This document shows, piece by piece, positions 4,974 through 10,115 of a DNA stretch of 10,115 nucleotides. The position numbers and the translations under genes are program-made. Origin of the DNA: Treponema sp. (lineage in GTDB: Bacteria > Spirochaetota > Spirochaetia > Treponematales > Treponemataceae); contig JAFLSP010000058.1 in the NCBI GenBank assembly GCA_022510885.1, positions 1 through 10,115 of the forward strand, read 5' to 3'. A model generated the notes under the pieces. It was not told the DNA's origin. It worked only from the letters and a program-made list of their open reading frames with translations, and made no database searches. Each line of letters opens with the position of its first letter. Position 1 is the stretch's first letter.

Positions 4974-6911
4974 TTACGGCGACAGGCGTTCCAGTTGTTC
5001 CGCCGCCGCTTCCCACTGGGCGTTCAGGTCGTCCAGGCGGGCGGTCAGGCGGTCGATTTCTTGTTGGGTCGTCTTTGCCTTCTCGCCGTCGGTGTAGACG
5101 GCGGGATTGGCGAGGGCGTTGTGCGCCGTTTTGAGGTTTGCTTCGGCCTCCGCAATCTGCGCTTCCAGTGCCTGCACGGCGCGTTCGGTTTTCCTGCGCT
5201 CCGCTTCGGCCTTTTTCTGCGCTTCCCACCGCTGTTTGTTCGAGCTGGGCTTCGTCTCGGCCGTTGCCGCCGCGTCCGTGTCTGCCGGGACGATGCCGTT
5301 CGCTTCGTCCTCCAGCCGCCGCATGTAGTAGGCGTAGTCGCCGGGGAAGGTGCGGAAGCGGCCGGGGCGCAGTTCCAGCACGCGCGTGGCAAGCCCCTCG
5401 ATGAAGCCGCGGTCGTGGCTCACGAAGATGACCGTGCCGCCGAACGAGGCAAGCGCGTCGAGCAGCACGTCCTTTGAGTGCATGTCAAGGTGGTTGGTCG
5501 GCTCGTCGAGCACGAGCAGGTTGACGGGACGCAGGAGCAGCCGCAGCAGCGCGACGCGGCTTTTTTCGCCGCCGCTCAGCACGTCAATCGGCTTGAACAC
5601 GTCGTCGCCGCGGAACAGGAAGGCGCCGAGCATGTCGCGCAGGCGCGGAATCAGCTCAAGGGGCGACTCGCTTTCCAGGAGTTCCAGAATCGACTGGCTG
5701 CCGCGCAGTTCTTCCGCGCTGTCCTGCGAAAAGTAGCCGACCGACACGCCCGCGCCGCTCACGAGCTCGCCCGAAAAGTCGCGGTCAACGCCGGCGATGA
5801 TGCGCAGGAGCGTCGATTTTCCCGCGCCGTTGTGTCCCGCCACGACGAGGCGGTCGCCGTTCTCCACGAGCAGGCTGAGGTCGCGCAGGACCGGCTCGCC
5901 GCCGTAGGACTTGGTGATGCCGGTGAGCGTGAGCACGATGTTGCCCGCGTGCGGGGCCTGCGGGAACGAGATGCGTATCTTCTTGAGCGACTCGGGAATG
6001 ACGATTTCGTTCTGCCGCAGCCGGTCGAGCATTTTCTGCCGCTCCTGCGCCTGCGCCGCCTTGGTCGCCTTTGCGCCGAAGCGGCGGATGAAGTCCTCCA
6101 GTTTGGCGATTTCCGCCTGCTGCTGCTCGTACTGGGCGATGAGCGTGGCAAGTTCGGCGGCGCGGGTCTGCTCGTAGCGGGTGAAGGTGCCCGGGTACTT
6201 GCGCAGTTCGCCGTTGAACAGCTCGTAGACGACCTGAATCGTGTGGTCGAGGAAGTAGCGGTCGTGGCTTACGAGCAGGAAGCCGCCCCGAAAGTCGTTC
6301 AGGAAGCGTTCGAGCCAGGCGCGCGCCTCGATGTCGAGGTAGTTGGTCGGCTCGTCGAGCAGCAGGATGTCGGGGTTGACCATGAGCGACTTGGCGAGCG
6401 CGATGCGCATCTGCCAGCCGCCGCTGAAGGTCTCCGTGCGCCGCTCCAGGTCCGCGTGGGAAAATCCCAGGCCGGTCAGCACCTGCTCCGCCGTCGCCCG
6501 CCGCCGGTTCCAGCCCGATGCCTCCAGTTCGGTGAGGATTTCGTCGTGCCGCGCGAGCAGCGTTTTTGTGTTCGCCGCCTTTGCCGCAAGCTGGTCGCCG
6601 ATGCGCTCCAGTTCCGCCGTCAGCTCGTAGCCGAACGCGAAGGCCTTGTCCGCCTCCTCGCGCAGGGTGCAGCCGCGGTGGGTCAGCCCGCTCTGGGGCA
6701 GGTAGGCGATGCGCGCGTCCTTCTGCGCCACGCGCGAGCCGCCGTCGGGCGTGACCAGTCCCGCCATCACCTTGATGAGCGTCGATTTTCCCGCGCCGTT
6801 CGCGCCGGTGAGCGCGGCTTTCGTTCCCGCCTGAATGTTGACGGAGACGTTTTTGAGGATGTCGCGGTCGCCGAACGCAAGCGAGACCTGCGAAAACTGC
6901 ACGAATGCCAT
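4974..6911 (-). CDS. ABC-F family ATPase (Uup/YheS/YdiF-like), ribosome-associated type
   Basis: A 645-residue soluble protein with two ABC ATPase domains and no membrane segments. ABC-F proteins act on ribosomes as translation factors or antibiotic-protection factors rather than in transport. First domain: Walker A GANGAGKST (36-44), signature FSGGW (162-166), Walker B DILLLDEP (181-188), switch H216. Second domain: Walker A GHNGAGKST (359-367), signature LSGGE (445-449), Walker B NLLVLDEP (464-471), H499. Both catalytic glutamates are present. The charged inter-domain linker (about 245-300, with FIRRFGAKATKAAQAQERQK) is the segment that enters the ribosomal E site in this family. The C-terminus (about 555-645) is a Glu/Ala/Lys-rich coiled coil, as in Uup, YheS and YdiF. 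The start lies 2 bases after the lipoprotein stop, with GGGGAA upstream. Housekeeping is more likely than resistance, but the subclass is not settled. Confidence 0.92.
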   Translation of the reverse strand: MAFVQFSQVSLAFGDRDILKNVSVNIQAGTKAALTGANGAGKSTLIKVMAGLVTPDGGSRVAQKDARIAYLPQSGLTHRGCTLREEADKAFAFGYELTAELERIGDQLAAKAANTKTLLARHDEILTELEASGWNRRRATAEQVLTGLGFSHADLERRTETFSGGWQMRIALAKSLMVNPDILLLDEPTNYLDIEARAWLERFLNDFRGGFLLVSHDRYFLDHTIQVVYELFNGELRKYPGTFTRYEQTRAAELATLIAQYEQQQAEIAKLEDFIRRFGAKATKAAQAQERQKMLDRLRQNEIVIPESLKKIRISFPQAPHAGNIVLTLTGITKSYGGEPVLRDLSLLVENGDRLVVAGHNGAGKSTLLRIIAGVDRDFSGELVSGAGVSVGYFSQDSAEELRGSQSILELLESESPLELIPRLRDMLGAFLFRGDDVFKPIDVLSGGEKSRVALLRLLLRPVNLLVLDEPTNHLDMHSKDVLLDALASFGGTVIFVSHDRGFIEGLATRVLELRPGRFRTFPGDYAYYMRRLEDEANGIVPADTDAAATAETKPSSNKQRWEAQKKAEAERRKTERAVQALEAQIAEAEANLKTAHNALANPAVYTDGEKAKTTQQEIDRLTARLDDLNAQWEAAAEQLERLSP

Positions 6912-6913
6912 CG

Positions 6914-8224
6914 CTAGTTCCCCGTGCCGTGGCTGAAGAACATGACGAGCGGGCTGGTTCCGCGCGCCGTCACCACGCCGTTGGCAATCTGCGCGCGGCT
7001 CGCGTCCTCCAGCCGCAGTCCGTCGTCGGTCAGTTTGTAGAGGAAATGCACTTCTTTCGCCATATTGGAGAAGCGGAAGGTCAGGATGCCGTCATAGGAA
7101 TTCTTGAGCGCGTTCGAGACAAAATACTTCACGTATACCGTGCCGCTGCCTTGCGTGCCCTGCGCGATAATCGTGGGGACGAGCAGTTGGTAGCCCGACC
7201 AAGAGAACGTGCCGTCGTCAAGGAAGCGCAGCCGTCCGTAGTTTGAGCTGGCGAACGACGGGCCGAACAGGCGCACGTGTTCGAGTTCTTTTTCGCGCCG
7301 CTCGGTTTCTTCCTGCACGAGCAGCCCGATGTCCTCCGTGAGCGCGACGAAGGTCTGCGCCTTGAGCCTGCCGTCTGCCCCCGCGTACTGCACGGAAATC
7401 TCGTCATCGCCGCGCACGCGCATGGTGACGGGCGTTCCCGCAAACTGGTACGCGCCGTCCGCGCCCTTGCCGATGCCCGTGTACGTCCATGCAAGCGACG
7501 TGCCTTCAAGCGTGATGCTCACGCGCTGCTGTTCCGCGTCCATGACGAATTGGTAGCGGTCGTTCATTTTTTCGGGGTCGATATGCTTTGTCTGAATCAT
7601 GCCTTGGAACGATTCGGGATACCAGGTTTTCTGCTGCACGAGCAGGAGCGTCGTGTCTGTCGTTTCGCCGCCTGACTCGCGTTCCCTGCCGTCCATTGCG
7701 CTCGCATCGTCCGCGCGGAACAGTTCGAGGTTGTGCGAGAAACACCAGCCTTCGGTGCCGCCGCTGGTCAGCACGCGCAGCCATTCGCCTTCCATGTCGC
7801 CCTGACCGTTCGTCACTGCCTGCCCAACGCCTTTGTAGAGCACGCGAATCACCTCGCTCTGCCGCAGCCGGTACACTTGCCGCGACGTGTTCACCGCTTC
7901 CACGCGCACGGGCAGCCCGTCCAGTTTGACGGAGGCGTAGGTGTGCGCGAATTCTGCGAACTGCGCCGCTTTCCGCTTTGCCGCGCCCTTGCTTGCCGGT
8001 TCGGTCAGCTGCCACAGCGGGATTTCCGCCCGCCGTCCGTCGGGCAGTGCGATGACGTACACGTGGGAGATGTTCGACTTGATGAACACGCGCACCAGCT
8101 GTCCGTCCTGCAACTGAAGTTCCGCGTTGTTCCACAGGACCACGCTGTAGCCGAGCGTTCCGCACGACGTGAGCAGCACGACTGCACCCGCCGCTATCGC
8201 CGCAAAAAATCGTCTGAAAGCCAT
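6914..8224 (-). CDS. SH3-domain lipoprotein, hypothetical
   Basis: A 436-residue putative lipoprotein. The N-terminus MAFRRFFAAIAAGAVVLLTS-C has two arginines, a hydrophobic core and a lipobox LTSC, with lipidated Cys21. Two bacterial SH3-like regions follow. One is about 36-74, with GQLVRVFIKSNISHVYVIAL and a closing IPLWQLT. The second is about 104-169, where PVRVEAVNTSRQVYRLRQSE leads into GEWLRVLTSGGTEGWCFSHN, typical of SH3 type 3 domains. The rest (170-436) is beta-rich, with a conserved-looking LRFLDDGTFSWSGY (332-345), and I cannot assign it. SH3 lipoproteins usually sit on the envelope and bind peptidoglycan or proteins. ATG at 8224 is chosen because the signal peptide begins there and the -10 box ends 6 bases ahead. 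It is co-transcribed with the ABC-F gene. Confidence 0.82.
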   Translation of the reverse strand: MAFRRFFAAIAAGAVVLLTSCGTLGYSVVLWNNAELQLQDGQLVRVFIKSNISHVYVIALPDGRRAEIPLWQLTEPASKGAAKRKAAQFAEFAHTYASVKLDGLPVRVEAVNTSRQVYRLRQSEVIRVLYKGVGQAVTNGQGDMEGEWLRVLTSGGTEGWCFSHNLELFRADDASAMDGRERESGGETTDTTLLLVQQKTWYPESFQGMIQTKHIDPEKMNDRYQFVMDAEQQRVSITLEGTSLAWTYTGIGKGADGAYQFAGTPVTMRVRGDDEISVQYAGADGRLKAQTFVALTEDIGLLVQEETERREKELEHVRLFGPSFASSNYGRLRFLDDGTFSWSGYQLLVPTIIAQGTQGSGTVYVKYFVSNALKNSYDGILTFRFSNMAKEVHFLYKLTDDGLRLEDASRAQIANGVVTARGTSPLVMFFSHGTGN

Positions 8225-8230
8225 GCGGAC

Positions 8231-8259
8231 AGTATAGTGTATTTTTGGGGGAATATAAA
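8231..8259 (-). promoter_or_regulatory. promoter of the lipoprotein/ABC-F operon
   Basis: Minus strand: -35 TTTATA (8259-8254), 17-base spacer, -10 TATACT (8236-8231). Six bases then separate the -10 from the ATG (8224-8222), so transcription would start on or next to the start codon. No Shine-Dalgarno can fit. It is back to back with, and does not overlap, the divergent promoter at 8274-8302. Confidence 0.6.
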
Positions 8260-8273
8260 GCGGTCGCCGCGCG

Positions 8274-8302
8274 TTGCACATCTGCCGTGCGCGCGGTATA
8301 CT
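8274..8302 (+). promoter_or_regulatory. promoter of the 134-residue protein/radical SAM operon
   Basis: TTGCAC -35 (8274-8279), 17-base spacer, TATACT -10 (8297-8302), then GACCCT and the ATG at 8309. The expected transcription start is the A of the ATG. There is no ribosome binding site, so translation is probably leaderless. Confidence 0.65.
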
Positions 8303-8308
8303 GACCCT

Positions 8309-8713
8309 ATGACTGAGACTGAACGATTCCTTGCGGACGCGAAAAAAATCATCAAGCATGAGCGGGCGGACAATGGCGGTCGCTACGATGGCATCCGCGC
8401 GTGCCGGAATTTGGGCGCGTTGCTGGAGCGGTATAATCGCACGCTCGGCGCGCTGCCGCGTTCCGTCGCCGGCTACTGGCAGGACACGTACATCGCGCCG
8501 TCCGCTGATGCCGCGAACGAGCCGTCCGAGGCGAACCTCCAGAGGCTCGCCGCATTCCACGCATTCCTGTCGGGTGATGAGGCGTGGCTTGACGCGCTTT
8601 CGGACGGGGATTTGCGGAATTTGCAGGAGCTGGTGAACGACGAGGCCGCCGACCTGCCGCTTGACGCGCTTGAGGCGATGATGGCGGTCATTATGGCAAA
8701 AGGCGCGTTGTGA
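8309..8713 (+). CDS. hypothetical protein, 134 aa, helical, coupled to a radical SAM gene
   Basis: I do not recognise a family. The product is a soluble, acidic, mostly helical protein. It has a charged N-terminal helix (ERFLADAKKIIKHERA, 5-20), a middle region with arginines and aromatics (RYDGIRACRNLGALLERYNR, 25-44; AGYWQDTY, 54-61), and an acidic C-terminal half rich in Leu, Asp and Glu (about 76-130). It has one cysteine (C32), no membrane segment and no signal. The normal codon use, the promoter placed exactly on its ATG, and the TGATG overlap with the radical SAM gene all support a real gene. Coupling suggests it works with the radical SAM protein, for instance as substrate or accessory protein, but this is inference. 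Confidence 0.75.
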   Translation: MTETERFLADAKKIIKHERADNGGRYDGIRACRNLGALLERYNRTLGALPRSVAGYWQDTYIAPSADAANEPSEANLQRLAAFHAFLSGDEAWLDALSDGDLRNLQELVNDEAADLPLDALEAMMAVIMAKGAL

Positions 8714-9738
8714 TGTCCGATTGCTACGCATCCTGCGAGCAATGTCCCCGCGCCTGCCACGCCGACCGCAGGGACGGCGCGCGCGGCTTCTGCGCGGAAA
8801 GTGCCGACCTGCGCATCGCGCTTGCCTGTCTGCATTTTGGCGAAGAGCCGCTCATCACGGTGCATGGCGGCAGCGGCACGATATTCCTGACGGGCTGCAA
8901 CCTGCGCTGCGCGTTCTGCCAGAACTATCAGATTAGCCAGCGCGGGATGGGGCGCGCCGTGAGCGCCGACGAATTTGCCGACATCTGCCTGCGCTTGCAG
9001 GACGCGGGCGCGGAGAACGTCAATATAGTGACCGGCTCGCACCACGTTCCTGCGCTGGCGGACGGTCTTGCGCGCGCGCGTTCGCGCGGGCTTTCGCTCC
9101 CGGTCTGCTGGAATTCGAGCGGCTACGACAGCCCGCAGATGCTCGCGCTGCTTGACGGCCTGGTGCAGATTTTTCTTCCTGACCTCAAGACGCTCAGTTC
9201 CGCGCTTTCCGCTGACGTATGCGCCGCGTCGGACTACGGCGCTCGCGCCCGGGAGGCGATTGCCTGGATGATTCGCCGCAATCCCCTGCGCATTGCGGAC
9301 GTGACCAAAGACGGCGTGACGAAGGAGAAACTGCTGCAAGGCGTTATCGTGCGCCATCTTTTTCTGCCCGGACGCTTTGCCGAGACCGCGGAGGTTTTGG
9401 ACTGGCTCAAGCGGAATGCCGACGGCAGGGCGGTCATCTCGCTCATGTCGCAGTACACGCCCGTGCCGTTCCGCACCGACGCGCAGGACGAGGCGGCGCG
9501 GCATGCCGCGCTCCGCGCTATCGAAAACCGCATGGTCAGTGCGCAGGAGGACGCGGACTTGCGCGACCTCATCGCCGCCTACGATTTTTCGTACCTGTTC
9601 TATCAGGATTTGAGCGATGACAGCAGCTGGCTTCCCGATTTTTCCCGCCCGCAGCCCTTCAGCAACGCGCTTGCGAAACCTATCTGGCACTGGAAAATGG
9701 GAAACGGAGATGCCTTTTCGCGCGGCACTACGCGCTGA
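8713..9738 (+). CDS. radical SAM protein of the PflX/COG1313 type
   Basis: A 341-residue radical SAM enzyme related to pyruvate formate-lyase activating enzymes; members of this group are mostly of unknown substrate. The [4Fe-4S]-SAM site is GCNLRCAFCQNYQIS, with C62, C66 and C69. Upstream is the group's second cysteine set, C4, C8, C11, C15 and C27 (SCEQCPRACHADRR ... GFC), which may bind another iron-sulfur cluster. GSGTIFLTGC (54-62 region) and WNSSGYD are also typical. ATG at 8713 overlaps the preceding stop as TGATG; a GTG at 8710 is possible but less likely. Its last 11 bases overlap the convergent TSCPD gene. It would act in the cytoplasm under anaerobic conditions. No glycyl radical enzyme is present in the window to be its target. 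Confidence 0.87.
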   Translation: MSDCYASCEQCPRACHADRRDGARGFCAESADLRIALACLHFGEEPLITVHGGSGTIFLTGCNLRCAFCQNYQISQRGMGRAVSADEFADICLRLQDAGAENVNIVTGSHHVPALADGLARARSRGLSLPVCWNSSGYDSPQMLALLDGLVQIFLPDLKTLSSALSADVCAASDYGARAREAIAWMIRRNPLRIADVTKDGVTKEKLLQGVIVRHLFLPGRFAETAEVLDWLKRNADGRAVISLMSQYTPVPFRTDAQDEAARHAALRAIENRMVSAQEDADLRDLIAAYDFSYLFYQDLSDDSSWLPDFSRPQPFSNALAKPIWHWKMGNGDAFSRGTTR

Positions 9739-9973
9739 GCACCGCTTTGGCAAGCTGGTCGGCGCAGGACGTGCCTTTGTTGCCGCAGAGGTTGCCCGCG
9801 AGCTTGGCGGCGATTTCGTCCGCCGTCATGCCTTCGCAGAGCCGGCTCACCGCCTTGAGGTTGCCGTTGCAGCCGCCGTCAAACGAGATGTTGTGGATGC
9901 GCCCGTCGGCATCGCGGTCAAAGCGAATCGCTTTGGCACACGTGCCGCTCGTTTTGTACTCAACGTGCGTCAT
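9728..9973 (-). CDS. TSCPD domain protein (TIGR03905-like), 81 aa
   Basis: A small Cys-rich protein. The TSCPD domain is named after a Thr-Ser-Cys-Pro-Asp signature, here TSCADQL (68-74), and is also found at the end of some ribonucleotide reductases. Five cysteines (C12, C35, C46, C63, C70) could bind a metal. Family-like stretches are SGTCAKAIRF (9-18), ISFDGGCNGNLKAVSRLCEG (29-48) and CGNKGTSCAD (63-72). The function of stand-alone TSCPD proteins is not known to me. Its ATG overlaps the aminotransferase stop (ATGA), so the two are translated together. The 3' end overlaps the convergent radical SAM gene by 11 bases. Confidence 0.88.
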   Translation of the reverse strand: MTHVEYKTSGTCAKAIRFDRDADGRIHNISFDGGCNGNLKAVSRLCEGMTADEIAAKLAGNLCGNKGTSCADQLAKAVLSA

Positions 9974-10115
9974 TTGATGTCGTAAATCCAGCCTGCGGGG
10001 GCTTTTTCCGTGCCCATCTGAATGCCCGTGAGCGTCTCGCGCAGTTTGCCCAGCACTGGGCCGATTGCGTCCATGCCGCTCGGCACGCTGATGACCTTCC
10101 CGTGGTCGTCGATTT
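9970..10115 (-). CDS. ilvE: branched-chain amino acid aminotransferase, C-terminal fragment
   Basis: Only the last 47 residues are in the window; the gene continues past the right edge. The visible part contains SGMDAIGPVLGKL and then LRETLTGIQMGTEKAPAGW, ending in IYDIK. The LTGIQ-G and GW tail is the characteristic C-terminus of class IV PLP-dependent branched-chain aminotransferases, which make leucine, isoleucine and valine from their 2-oxo acids or degrade them. Active-site residues lie outside the window. The stop codon overlaps the start of the TSCPD gene. Confidence 0.82.
   Translation of the reverse strand, partial: IDDHGKVISVPSGMDAIGPVLGKLRETLTGIQMGTEKAPAGWIYDIK

Noticed and set aside
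4974..6911. Antibiotic-resistance ABC-F or transporter ATPase
   Set aside because: There are no membrane partner genes and no resistance context; the long C-terminal coiled coil and linker resemble housekeeping Uup/YheS/YdiF types.
5478..6917. 479-codon open frame on the + strand opposite the ABC-F gene
   Set aside because: A high-GC shadow of a clearly conserved gene, with low-complexity Val/Arg/Ala composition and no recognisable motif.
8225..8731. Minus-strand N-terminal extension of the lipoprotein frame
   Set aside because: It runs antisense through the 134-aa gene and passes its own promoter; the signal peptide and lipobox fix the start at 8224.

Overview
The window is a compact, GC-rich bacterial chromosome segment. 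Lines I counted by eye run about 63-65% G+C in the housekeeping genes and about 45-58% in the first 700 bases. The gene set is a GalE epimerase, an M20 peptidase, an ABC-F ATPase, an SH3-type lipoprotein with a relaxed lipobox, a PflX-like radical SAM protein, a TSCPD protein and a branched-chain aminotransferase. It fits a treponeme-like spirochaete from an anaerobic habitat. This assignment is an inference from gene types and was not tested against any database.

Layout: a possible gene tail (1-57) precedes a type II toxin-antitoxin pair, brnT-brnA (101-692, + strand). A strong promoter (707-735) then drives a leader that reads clearly as a yybP-ykoY manganese riboswitch (749-841). Its 3' strand is shared with an intrinsic terminator (830-886). 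The controlled gene (898-2214) is a 438-residue permease of the ArsB/P-protein/SLC13 (ion transporter) type. Convergent to it is a minus-strand operon, galE (4442-3456) then an M20 metallopeptidase (3459-2230), joined by an ATGA overlap. The gap 4524-4973 carries no convincing gene; it holds three tandem copies of a 46-47 bp repeat and two inverted repeats.

A second minus-strand operon encodes an SH3-domain lipoprotein (8224-6914) and an ABC-F ATPase (6911-4974), 2 bases apart. Divergent from it, on the + strand, are an unrecognised 134-residue protein (8309-8713) and a COG1313/PflX-like radical SAM protein (8713-9738), translationally coupled. The right edge holds the C-terminus of a branched-chain aminotransferase and an overlapping TSCPD-domain protein on the minus strand.

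Two observations stand out. First, an Mn2+ riboswitch with ON-switch geometry precedes a permease that is not one of the usual Mn2+ exporters (MntP, TerC/Alx, UPF0016, P-type ATPase), which makes it a candidate new manganese efflux protein. Second, three promoters read TATACT-N6-ATG and a fourth, at brnT, reads TACAAT-N7-ATG. Transcription would therefore start on the A of the start codon, suggesting that leaderless mRNAs are routine in this organism.
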